This document shows, one piece after another, positions 11,546 through 23,700 of a stretch of DNA of 64,000 nt. This stretch comes from Parelaphostrongylus tenuis (lineage: Eukaryota > Nematoda > Chromadorea > Rhabditida > Metastrongylidae). Under the pieces are notes generated by a model. It was not told the DNA's origin. It saw only the letters and a program-made list of their open reading frames with translations, and did no database searches. Positions within the stretch are counted from its first letter, which is position 1. The number at the start of each line of letters is the position of its first letter. The translations under genes and the position numbers were made by a program. The stretch lies in the NCBI GenBank assembly GCA_019055375.1, contig JAHQIW010007264.1, forward strand, positions 93,460-157,459, read 5' to 3'.

Positions 11546-12879
11546 CCCACTTAAGCCGGCAGCCATTATGCATATACAATACTCAAGATTCTTTATGCTT
11601 TAACTGCTCTTTTCGCAGTATTAGGATGTTTCAAATGTACCTAGAAGACTTGAGTGGTGAGCAGCAATTCTAATATTTCACTCAGACGCGCATAATAGGA
11701 GAAACTTCTCGTCTATATAAGAAGGAACGAATGCACTTGCCCTGCTAAGCTTTCATAACTGCTTCTGTCTTGTCTGAATTAACGGCTTACGGCTGAAATA
11801 AGAGAAATTGCAAATTGTGGGCTAATTGGAATTCCGAAATAGTTTAACACAATTACTCAATTTACTTGGTACAGCAGCGTCACCTCTGGTGCTATTATTT
11901 GCGTTCTTTTTCGAAATGAGTCATTGGCAGAGAAAACATTGTTCTCACTAATAAACACAGAACTCTTCGGGGAGAAAAACAAGATAACGCAACCGGTTCT
12001 CCTACAGGAAACGCGATCAGGGTCGTGCTAAACAAGAACAACAACCCTCTTAGTATGGCAATATCTAATACCCCCTAGAAAAATCTGAGGAAAGTTTATT
12101 TGTTGAGTGCTACATCAGTCTATCTGTTCCTACGCGACCATCAACTCCGTCTGCCACTTCAATGGGAGCTTCCGTGTAAGTGCCAGGAGGGCGAATCAAT
12201 TCACAATAATCACAGAATCAATAATAGTTTGTTTACAATGTAATCAAATATGAGTCCGGATTATTCGATATAAAACAAAGGAATGCCAACGGATGAAAGG
12301 ACGAGACAATATGAACACTGGATAGATGTTGAGCGAAACATAACTATTATGAAAAATTTAGTAGTGTCTGAGGTTTCATTGAATCTGTTCGCATTTTCCA
12401 CTATCATTCAAATAAAATTGGAATTTTGCCGAGTGAGCAAGATTACGATATTTCCTGACATATTTTTGATGACTTCTATAGACATCATGACGAGTTTTAA
12501 TCACCCATCTGTGGATCGTCGCGGGATGAATCCACCTGCTCCTGCTGTTGGTCGCCTTATTTTGACGGAGTTATTGCTCCTTCATAAAATCCTACTTATT
12601 GTCCACAGTTTTTTGACGCTTTGAAAGAAAAAAAAAGGATTCGAGTGCAATTTTATCGCAAAAGTTCAATCTTTGCAATGAACGAAATGGATGTGTTACA
12701 AAAATACTTTTTTTTTGAGGGGATTGGTGAAGTCGAGCAAGCAAGAAAAAAAACTAGCAGAACTTGGTGACTGATTTCCGTTCTACTGACGCACTGACTG
12801 AAAATGAAAGAAAACAAAGGCTATTCAGATAGATGCGCTGTAAGCAAGAAAGAGTGGTGTCAAAACAGAAGTTGGTAGT
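11546..12879. other. No confident gene
   Basis: An open stretch ends at a gtaagt donor near 12177 but its upstream acceptor is unclear. A 113-codon open frame at 12283-12624 starts with ATG and looks hydrophilic for its first 30 codons, then hydrophobic. No splice signals support it. Confidence 0.35.
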
Positions 12880-13045
12880 GCAACGATTCGCGCAAGCGAA
12901 AACGTATAGGGTGGAATGTGGGTTCGCATCCCTAAAGACGCGAAAGTTTTGCACATCACTCTACATCGTTGGGCATATCTATGACATCATACCAGTGCTT
13001 GAAGGAGTCTCACAACTAACGAAAACGCTCCGAAAAAGGCGAAGT
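12880..13045 (+). repeat. SINE-1 fragment
   Basis: A B-box-like gtgggttcgcatccc followed by aagttttgcacatcact and atgacatcatacca matches the head and body of the SINE-1 copy at 57.6 kb. The A box is poorly preserved. Confidence 0.5.
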
Positions 13046-13669
13046 CCCCGAAACCTCATTCATCCTGTCGAAACGATATCAACACGAACAACGACACTGA
13101 TACCAACCTAACGTTGGCACAATAAGAGCTGGACAAAATTTACAGAAGTGATGAGGGTTTCGGTCGAGGTGTAATATCCGAAGCGAAAAGAGGCATGGTG
13201 TATGGTGTCAATCTCATCAGGCTTTGGAAGAAGAGTCAAGAAATATTTTTCTAAATGGTAGTGATATTCTTCTAAATGGTAATCACCAAACTGGAAATGT
13301 AATCAAATTTCATCTGACTCAAAGGATTGAACAACATGACTCAGATTGCTAACTATGCTAATCTCTAGAATTATTCAAGGAAATTTCTGTGAATTGTTTG
13401 ATGAAGCTGTGCCAATCAACTGAAGGCAAAATCAACGATAGAGCTCGCGAAAATTATTTTTGACGTCTTTCACAATCGTTTATGTTGCTGAACATAAATT
13501 TTGCGCAGCTATAGTTCGAATACAAGCGAAAAAGCTTTATGAGCGATGATAATTGCGAGAATGGAATGAAACGATCACAAGTCGATCAGTATGACGACAA
13601 ACGGATATCTAACTGAATCGTCATTGGAGTGCTCAAACAAGAGACCTCACACATTACCCGTATCACCTG

Positions 13670-16470
13670 TCGTTCTGTTGATCGTCGAGTGATTCGAGCG
13701 GTACCAGCAACACTTTCATTTTTCCCTATCGCGTGCAAGAGTAGCCCAGTGGGTCCTCCTCGCTCTAGGGATTCGCTGAGCATCATATCTTTCTTCTAAA
13801 GCTTTCGTGAATAAATCGGACCAACGGGTCAGTGGTCTTTCTGTAGAGCGCTTGATGTCCCGAAATCCAGTCGGTAACGGCTCTCGTCCATCTGTTGTCG
13901 TTGAAGCGCATCACGTGTCCGGCCCACCCTATTTTCGATATCCTGGCGTGTACAACGGCGTCTCTGATTTGCTATCGTTGACGTAGGACGAAACTTTGAA
14001 TCCTTTCTCTCATTTGCGAGATACGGGATACTCCTAGCATCGACCTTTCGACTATGCGTTCAATAACGCCAAGTGACCTTACATCCTGCTCACGTAGCGA
14101 CCACGTTTCTGCTGCATACGTTAGGGCAGGGATAATCGTCGTGTCGAAAAGGTGGGCTCGGAGTCGGATGTTCTTAGTCCTTTTCGCTATATCTTCGATG
14201 CTCTTAAACGTTCCCCAATCCGCTCGTTTCCTCCAGCTCAACTCTGGAGCTAGGTCGTTCATCATGTTGATTTTATGACCTAGATAGACGCAACTAGAGC
14301 ATTCGGAGAATGTCGGTCCGTTGAGCGTGAATAGGGCATCCAAAACCCATCCGTTCCTCATGAACATCGTTTTCGTTAAATTTTGTTGAAGACCTATCTT
14401 TTCGCAGGCGCTATCGAAATCGGTCAACATTGGCTTCGCTTGGTTGAGTTTGGTGTTATGAGAACGATATCGTCAGCAAAGCGAAGATGGTCTAATTGTC
14501 AACTGTCAATTCACTCCCATTTCTCCCATTCTGATGTTCGCATGACGTTTTGAAGGGTGGCAGTGAATAGTTTTGGCGAAATTATATCGCCTTGTCGGTC
14601 CCCTCTTCATACGCCAATGGTGATATTGTTGTAGAATGGAGATATTTTGGTCGTCAAATCTTTATAAAGCTCGCGAAGGATCATTATGTACCGAGTAGGG
14701 ACGCCCTGGTTATCCACAGCCTCTATAATCGCTTCTGTTTCCACTGAATAGAAGGCTTTCTCCAGATCGATGAAGGTGAGACAGAGTGGTTGTTTCTACT
14801 CTCGTGAAACTTCAGCGAATCGTGTAATCGTGTGGATGTGGTCTATGGTACTAATACCTTTTCGCAGCTGTGCTTGTTCACATGGCTCTCCTTGGTCCAG
14901 TGTTCTGTCAATTCTGTTTAGGATGACGTGAGTAAAGAGTTTATAAACAACGGACAAGAAGCAGCTAGTGCGATAATTGCCTATGTCGTGAAGGTCTTTC
15001 TTTTTGAACAACAATACGGTCTTGCTGGTTTTCCTTTGAATGGGGACCTTGCATCCTGACAGGTAGCGAGTGAAGAGCCGAGCCAGAGATGAGAACTGGC
15101 GGAAGGTTCTCCAGGTGTTTTGGTCTAATCCTGACTGGACTGGGTGTTGTTCTGTTCATCACCGACGATATAACATGTCGGATCTCGGAAAAGGAGACCG
15201 GTAGAACGACATATCCGTCCTCTTTCAATTTATATGACGGTAAGAGGACACGGCTAGCGAAAAGATCCGGGTAGTATTAGTGGATGATTTTCTCCATAGC
15301 CCTTCTCGAAGCTGTAAGTGTCCCGTCAGGGAGAGTGCAATCATCTTAGGCTTATAATTGGCGAAGCCTCGCTGAGCTTTGCAAATGCTCTTATCAGCTT
15401 TTGCAACATCTCCCATATCTGCTGCTCTTCTCTCTTTGAGGTCTTATTTTCTCGCTTGTCTGCAGCGTTTTGCAACTTCGGACGTAAGGTTTCGGTTGCC
15501 TGTAGCTCGTAGGACTCTACGTTGACGTATCAGCTCGAGTGTCTGCGGAGACAAGGGTCTCTTCGTGACCTTCGAACTCTCGGCTTTCATGACGCTAGCG
15601 TGGATATATTTAACGAGCCGGCCGTATTCTTCGTCGATGTTGTCGGCAACGGTATCTTCCCAAGAGCCGACTAATGATTTGAATACATCCCAGTTTATGG
15701 CAATTCGTTGTTTGAATTAAGCAGTTTTCCTTCTTTGCGAAAAACGGAACGTTGCGCGAAGGAGGCGATGGACTGATCCCGTGTAGAACTTAGGAGCAAC
15801 AGCGACATCGGTCAGGCAAAACCTTGAGTTTACTAAGATGTGGTCTTTTTAGTAATGGTATTCTCCATTGAGAGACTCCCACGTCCATCGTTGAGAGTGA
15901 GGCTTTTGGAATTGTGAGCTACCATGGATGGTTTGGGTCGCCATGATAAACTCAGATATTCTCTCACCCTGTTCATTCCATTCTAGTCCGTGGGTCCCAA
16001 TGCGACGTCCTTTAAACGTTTTTCTAGGTCCAATTTACCTTAAAATCTCTAACAATGACCTTGAAGAATGTATAACTTTTTTTGAAGAATTTTTCGAGAT
16101 CCAGATAAAACGCTTCGACTTCGTCTTCGTCATAACTTGTTGTTGGTGCGTAGGCAACGAAGATGGTCAAAGCCGGCATAAAACCACCTCGTTTCAACCG
16201 TAATCGTCCGATACTAGTTGTTAGTTGTTCAAACGAATCGATGTTCATGGTCAAATTCGATTTGACGGGACGCCACGCCGCCGACACCTTTGCTATCGCA
16301 TGTTCCAAAAGAAAGTTCTTCTCTGATGTCATAAACAGCCTGAAAAGGATGGCGTCTCCTCGTCTCAGGTAGGCCAATGACGTCGTACCTAATCCTTCTT
16401 GCCTGAATCAATAGATCTTCTACAGCGGATTCGAGAGCAAGGGTTCTTGCATTGTAGGTACAGATCGTTA
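13670..16470 (-). pseudogene. RTE-A endonuclease/reverse transcriptase (broken)
   Basis: Pieces are in several frames: the endonuclease N-terminus at 16411-16024 (with a Glu in LPETR), the reverse transcriptase palm with LRFADDIVLI at about 14490-14460, and the C-terminal piece 14430-13972 (MFMRNGW, CVYLGHKINMMNDLAPELSW). It would normally be about 900-1000 residues, in one frame. The catalytic FADD motif survives but the frame does not, so this copy cannot encode an active enzyme. Confidence 0.88.
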
Positions 16471-16589
16471 TTTTAGTCTGTTTCGATCTTAGCAGCCTAG
16501 TTTGGCACTGAGATTTTAGCGGCCTCTCCGTACTCGTCCTACCTGGCGCTGCCGTAGCAGGGGCTCTTTCGGGGTCAGGGAATGAGGCT

Positions 16590-16985
16590 CATATTTGTTA
16601 CTGTTTTTGGCATTTTGATGCCCCACGTATAGCCTGCCAGGCTCTAAACGTGGGGCTGGTTATTCACGAATAACTTGTCAGTCTCTCTCGGAGGAGCGGG
16701 AGGAGCTTATTTGTTGGTGACAACTACTAACCCCCTCTCATGCACTTCCGAGCCGTTTGATTGCAGGCTTCTCGCCAACTTGACTCGTAGAAACAGAGTT
16801 TTTGTCAAGTCGGCGCTGCAGAAGCAGCTCATCCCTTGAATCCACCTGCGTTTCTGGGAAGCACACGATCTCTTTTGGTTCGCGTTTATTCCCCTATCCA
16901 CCACCTGTAGACGCTCCATGTGCCCTCGCGACTAACAGGGTGGGATCTTTCAAGGAGGGAGGTCCGTGGGACACACATAATGCTT
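16590..16985 (-). repeat. RTE 5' leader module, copy 1
   Basis: About 395 bp including gatgccccacgtatagcctg at its distal side and gtcggcgctgcagaagcagc centrally. It matches 35208-35585 almost base for base and 35850-36255 more distantly. It is GC-richer than the window and is a candidate internal promoter unit for the retroelement. Confidence 0.75.
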
Positions 16986-17319
16986 GATATGCTCCTAAAT
17001 GGTAGTCACCAACTTTCATGACACCTTGACATTGGCTAGCAATACGTCCCTGCATTAATAAGCTGATAAGCAAATGTATTTATAGATCCACGTTGTGGCA
17101 AATGTTCTTGCCTCAATACCGCTTTCAAAATCCTCTGAAAGGTGCGATGCGAGAGTTAACAACAGTCAACAGTTACATTTTATGTTGTTTCATTCCATAT
17201 AATTTGACTGAATTCGGACAAAAAATAAGGGATGGCACCAAAACATTGGTCATTAAGAAGTCTGGAATAATTACGCACAGTTTATTCGGTAACCCGAAAT
17301 ATCTTATAATCTCACAATG

Positions 17320-17470
17320 CGTTTTGAGCTTTTCATGAGGTCTTTTATGGGCACTTACACAGTGCAAGACACGTGTTTCGACTCTCCAGGCTCGCCATTT
17401 GCACGGTGTCTTTTCGCTCAGTCAGTTCCTCGGTGATCTAACGCTGCATAGAGAAATCGACGGCGAACTC
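17320..17470 (+). repeat. FB-P repeat, single arm
   Basis: Contains ttatgggcacttacacagtg and acacgtgtttcgactc, the signature of the FB-P family, with a partner arm not seen nearby. Confidence 0.65.
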
Positions 17471-17790
17471 TTTACACTCGATGTACGGTGAAACAATGAT
17501 CGTGATGTTCTTTCTAAGTGTCGAGTACGAGTTATTGTTGACTACATGGCGTATTAGATGTTACGTGGGCATATGTAGCAAACATTGTCACGAAATATCT
17601 TAGTTCACATTCTGACCTCGTGACATCAATGCAAACTATATTTCTAGCTACTACGACTATAATACTAAAAAAAGAGGTCATAGATTATCTAATCATGGCT
17701 GCTCTCTGTGATTTTGTTGTTTGAGTTCCTTTCAGAATTATATTTCTTCATCATTGTAAGATGATAAAAAAGATAATTTGTTATGTCGAG

Positions 17791-20700
17791 AAAACCAACT
17801 GATCTGAGAGTGTGGTTCATTTCATTAACAAACGATCCACGTCTAATTCGTCCAATGACATCGGGAATTCCGAAAGAATCTGGTAGGAAAAGATCTATCA
17901 TGATTTTTTCTGCATATATTGTAGGTAGCGCCAGATATGTAGTCAGTTACCTCTTAAGGGCATGATGAAGTCCAATGCACGACGCATCTCTCATGGGATG
18001 AATGACGCCTAACGCTCTAAGTGCTGTATTTTACCCTTCAATCAAATAGTAGTTTTTAAATGCATCTAAAAGGTGTAAAATACTATAATAAGACTGATGT
18101 AGCAAATTTATACGCTGCGGTCTTATATTGCAGCAACCCATTCGCTCCTTTATCATTTGCAAATATCAAAAATATGAATAAATTTATGCTGTACAAAGTT
18201 ATTTACTCCACATTTTTGTAAAAGGGTATCTACTGAATATAAAGGAACAAATAAAAAACCCATCTTGTTGGCTGGAGAAGAAGTTTTTACAGGAGTAATA
18301 GTGATCATTCAAAAGCTCATGCTTCCTCGCTAGTGCTTCAAGCGGCCGGTTTTTTAAAACAAACTTTTATAATTCTGTAAAATCCACACAAAGCTATGTC
18401 TTTAACGGCATATTTCTCATCGGACAGAGCTCATTCTTTGGACTATTAGTAATTATTCGATAGCGTAATCTTTTCTGATCATCAACGCTGTTCTTGTATC
18501 CTGAAAAGACCGGTTTGTTTGAAACGCAGCAGGTAAAATAAGTTGAAATCCAATCTGCAGGATGTCTTTGGCTAAATCACGTGCAGCTGCTGAGGCAGCT
18601 ACGTTCAATGACTTAATGGCCATCGATTTTTCGGGCATATAAACGCGAAGAGAAGTACTTCTACAGCGGTTCAAGTGGCTGGCTCACACACACGCACGTG
18701 AGTTTGCCAAAGACCCCCTTGATTGCAGATGGAAACTCAACTTATTTTACCTGCTTCGTTTCAGAGAAATGGTCTTCTCAGGATATAAACACTGCGTTGG
18801 AGCTAAAAAGGATTACCTATCGAATGATTATTAATAATCCGAAAGGGCTTCGTCCGACGAGATATATGCGCGTTTGCGATACTGCTTTGTGTGAATTTTA
18901 CAGCGTTATAAAGGTGTATTTTAAAAAATTGGCTACGCGAAACTTTAGCCCGAAATCTGATTTTTCGAATAATTACTAACACTCCTATGAAAACTTGTTC
19001 TCTAGCGAGTGAGGTCGTATTTCATTGTTCTCGTATAATCTGAAAGAACGGTGAAAGTGGAACTGATACTGTTGATCTTTGCTGCTATAAAGCGATTGTG
19101 ACCAATTTATATTTCAGTTTTGATAAATCCCCGAAGGGTACAGTATCACCTGTATCACCTGTCGTCCCGTTGATCGTCGAGTGACTCGAGCGGGTACCAG
19201 CAACTCTTCCATTTTTCCCTATCGCGTGCAAGAGTAGCCCAGTGGGTCCTCCTTGCTCTAGGAATTCGCTGAGCATCATATCTTTCTTCCATCGCTTTCG
19301 TGAAGAAATCGAACCAACGGGTCAGTGGTCTTCCTTTAGAGCGCTTGACGTCCCGAGGAATCCAGTCGGTAACGGCTCTCGTCCATCGGTTGTCGTTGAA
19401 GCGCATCACGTGTCCGGCCCACCTTATTTTCGATATCCTGGCTTGTAGAACGGCGTCTCTGATTTTCGATCGTTGACGTAGGTCGGAAGTTCGGATCCTT
19501 TGTCTCATTTGCGAAATACGAGATACTCCTAGCATCGACCTTTCGACTGCGCGTTCGATAACGGCAAGTGATCTTTCATCCTGCTTACGTAGCGACCAGG
19601 TTTCTGCTGCATACGTTAGGGCAGGGATAATTGTCGAGTCGAAAAGGTGGGCACGGAGTCGGATGTTCTTTGTCCTCTTCACTACATCTTCGATGCTCTT
19701 AAACGTTCCCCAAGCCGCTCGTTTCCTCCTGCTCAACTCTGGGGCTAGGTCGTTCATCATGTTGATTTCACGACCTAGATAGATGTAACTGGAGCATTCG
19801 GAAATTGTCGTTCCGTTGAGCGTGAATGGGGCATTAGAAACCCATCCGTTCCTCATGAACATTGTTTTCGTTAGATTCAGTTGAAGACCGATCTTTCCAC
19901 ACAGTATACAGGGTTTCCAGTAGGGTACAGTATACATTAGACCATATATTAGTTTGGTAAGGATGACTGAATGCCTATCTGGCTTATACAATGAGTTGTG
20001 ACGACCTATCTATCGGTTTATCTATCAGTGATCCCTCAGATTATCAAATCAGCACTGCTAACCTCTTAGATAAGTCTGGTACAAATTTGGCAATCCCGGA
20101 GAGTTGGCTAAGTTGGATCAGAACTGTGAACTAAACCAGCCATCAGTTGTGCACTTTAAGGAACTTATAACCACAGCGATAAACATGTTCTTTAATTGCT
20201 ACGCAACCGATAAAAGATTTGGGGTCAGACATTTAGAAAATCCAAAATACGAGTATATACTAGATAGTAGAATCTAATGATAAAACTACAATAACTGTAT
20301 ACATACTGGTTCCCCAGTGTAGTATAGAACATTTTTGAAAATCATAAAAGCAGATCTACACTGAGAAAGTTCCAAAATAGACTCTAAGAATATCAAGAAC
20401 GACCGATGATTTGCATTTATACATCAAAGATTTTAGACCACGCCTAAAATACTGACTGCAGTCGTAGAAAGCAGTCTTCAAATCAATCATTATCATTTAT
20501 CAATGAAAGAAATTAATAAGAAAGTATAGAAAGTGTAGCTGATAAATTGTTCGATCAAGAATTTGGGAACATCTAGGATCCATATTCGTTATGAGTTTGG
20601 AAGATAGGGTTCGAATTTGGCGAACTTTGCAAATCGTTTATTATAATGAATAATAACTATATATATTTACGATTGAACCAATTATAACTCAATAAGTTGT

Positions 20701-23700
20701 TCTTTTATACATATAAGGATGTTGAGTCATACGTATAACGTTCGACTCCAAGCGGGAGTTGAACTCGCGTTTTACCCATACCGAGGACGTATACTGCCGC
20801 TACACCACCGAGACCGACGCTACCTGTTTTGCGCATTACTCAACATTCTTAGATATATCATGCCTTTCGCTCCGAGTGTTTTCTTGGGATCACGCACAAA
20901 TTCCAATATGCCTGATGTTTATTTGTTGAGCCATGCATGTGGTCTGTTATGGGCACTTTTACAGTCCAATACACGTGTTTCGGCTTTAGCAGCCTCGTCA
21001 AGTGGGCAGGCCCCTTCGTCTAGCCCAACCCCCTACGTAGAGTGGGCGCAGGCCTACTATTTACACGTGCCATTAGGTGAATATATGACTGAATGGCATC
21101 GATTTTTTTGGATGATTTACAGTCGATTGTTCTTGTCTGGTATCGTCAAATATATAATATCTTCCGTTGCGAGTGTTTTCTTGAGACCAAGCTCAAATTC
21201 AAAAGTCTTAGATGTGCATTCACATCGTAACACTGGTGAAAAGAGTAAGATGCAAGAATCATATAGATCACAATTACGCTGCATTTCAGTGAAAAACAAT
21301 GGCCAGTATCAGTTTACGGTGAAAAAAGGAGATGTGGTAGCAATTCCGACACATGCGATACCGTATTATGAGAAATATGACAATGCCACCGATAGTTCCA
21401 GCGAATACTCTCAGGTGATTATCGACGACTCAATCGGAATTCCGCATATAAAGTTATATTTGAAAGATTTATCAGATCACAAGACAACTCGCTCCTTTAT
21501 CGTCATCCAACCACGGCGGGTTCGAATACCTTCACTTAATATCTCACTTCAATATAAACCGACTTCATGCTAACAGAATTCGATAGGCTGTACATGTCGC
21601 ACCACCAAAATAGTGAAAAAGTGGTCATATTTAAGATATTCTTGCTTTTAGACGAAACTCAGAGGGTCATCAAAGCTGCATGGTCTAGTTCGTTAGGGTC
21701 ATCTTCGCCGCGTGACAACTCAAAATATGGTAGTAAAAAAGGCATATTGAAGATTATACACATTCAATAGCTATCGATCTAACTAGTAATACTGATACGA
21801 TTTTATTAGACCAAACCTTTTGGTGATAGCAATGCTGTGGTCTTGCTGGTGTAGTGGTAGCATGCAACCTCGGCATGGTCGGAACGCAGGCTCAACTCCT
21901 GTATGAGGCTGGATATTTTGCATTCTTAAACATGCAAAACTATTTTTTGTAGAATTCAGAAATTAAGCAACAATATAGTTCTATCCGAGACAGACAGGTT
22001 ACGATAAAAATTACTTATTTTAGTTTAACTAATATTAAGTCTTCTCATAAGTTTCGCCAATGGAGTAGTAAACATCAAATTTATTAAGCAAAAGTAGTTA
22101 AAACTACTTAACAACACTATTTGTGCATTCGTCCAGCCTAAACACATTTCTATCATCTCTCAGGCGACAAATTAACTCCGCGCTCATAAAACTCGTCATC
22201 ATTGTATTTGGAGAAAGTTGTCAGTCCTCGACGCAAATGAGTGATGTCTCGGAACTTCTTCTTGCTCAGGAAGTGCTCCAGAGACCGGACGACGTGATAG
22301 TCAAATGGCGACAAGTCACGACTGTACGGTGGATGATCCAGCAACTCCTAGCCCAGTTCGGCCAACTTCCCTTTTCTCAATATGGCGACATGTAGCCTTG
22401 CGTTGTCTTAAAGCAGGATGATAGTGCGGCGACGTTGACGTGACGGGGGCCCAATTGCAGCGCTCCAGCTGCTCACAGTACACAGTAGCGCTTGATTTGT
22501 CTCTCTGGCTGGCAGCAAGTCCCAGTAATTCGGTCCGATCCATCCCCAAAAATTATGAACAAAGCTTTTGGCGCAAATTGATTTAGGACATGGAGCTAGA
22601 GTTCCTCGTTGGCCTGGTGTTAAACATTGAATCGGACAACGTTCACTCTTGTAAAAATTCCGCTTTTCGTTAACGGTGATGACGCCCAGAAATGGAGTGC
22701 AAAGATGACGACGACAAATTTGCAGTTTTTAAGCGATGTTCTTGAGTTTAGTAATTTTTATTATTTCTGGTTAATGAATTTGGTGTGTATTGCTCTAATA
22801 CCAAAACTTATGAAAAGACCTAATAATGCCGATGCTGAAGGCCTTCTACAAATTTTATTAATAATGGCGAAGTTGAAGTAAAGGTCGTCGTCAAACCCGT
22901 TCCATAGCTGGTCTCTTTTAGCCACCAGAAGATATTCGCGAATTTGGCGCCAATGTGAATCAAAACAGAACGGAGCTCACCATGAGAAGTCTTCTTTCAC
23001 TAGGTTTTGATTATGATGGACGTCTGCTTGCTGACGATATTATTTTCAAGGAGTCCGATCAGGTTAACCAAGACGAGTTCCTACTTCTTTCTGTAAATGT
23101 ATTTAAATAACGCTTTTCAAAAGCTTCATTCATTAGAAAAGGTCGTAGTTTAGCTGGAAGTGTAGTTATAGCGCTAGAAATAGCTCTCAGTTTCATTTGT
23201 AGGAATGCGTTATGTTTATGCAAACGTTCCATTACATAATATCGCACTATGTCAGTGATACAAACACTTGTGACCAAGGATGGTAATGCAAACCATAGGT
23301 AATGATCATTTACCCATGACTACGTCAGAGTATTCTCTCCAAATAAGTCATAATATAGTCACGGTTCAACAGTCTGTTTAAGAAGTCTTTAGAAGAGCGG
23401 CATTGATTACAAATAGATTAGAATTAGTTTCAAATTAGAGTAGTTGCTTAATGTGGAACATGTGCAAAAGATGTGTATTGATTCTCCGGGCATTATCCGA
23501 CTTCATTTGAGTACTGTTCACTTTTGCTTATTCTAGCCGTTTGGAGGAGAAGAAATTTGTTTCTATATAAAACAAAAGGATAATTTGCCGATTTAGGAGG
23601 GATGGATGGCTTGGTGAGCCATGAGCGCGAGATCGAGCTCTTGACCTCGTATGCGACGCAGGAGCACTTCTAACCACTGCGCCACATACGCTCTGTTTTT

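Larger units (their letters stand above)
13656..17262 (-). mobile_element. RTE-A: near full-length non-LTR retrotransposon
   Basis: Read on the minus strand, the element has a 5' leader (17262 to about 16470), an apurinic endonuclease region (about 16411-16000; DVIGLPETRRRHPFQ, then IFVAYAPT), a reverse transcriptase (about 15270-14440, with FADD at about 14480) and a C-terminal region (about 14430-13670) with the usual zinc/HVMR-like segment eroded. It ends in a short GGTGATAC tail at 13656. Known family: RTE-type elements encode one endonuclease-reverse transcriptase and copy by target-primed reverse transcription. Multiple frameshifts and stops break the frame. The leader and about 270 bp beyond it match RTE-C at better than 90 percent, mostly differing by indels. 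Confidence 0.9.

Noticed and set aside
18453..18674. Helical minus-strand protein (AASAAARDLAK...)
   Set aside because: Lies within one arm of a foldback; the other arm does not keep the frame.
20719..21573. 284-codon plus-strand open frame
   Set aside because: It is a fusion by chance of SINE-1, FB-P repeat and one real exon (21290-21414); the first 190 codons are repeat DNA found elsewhere in other frames.
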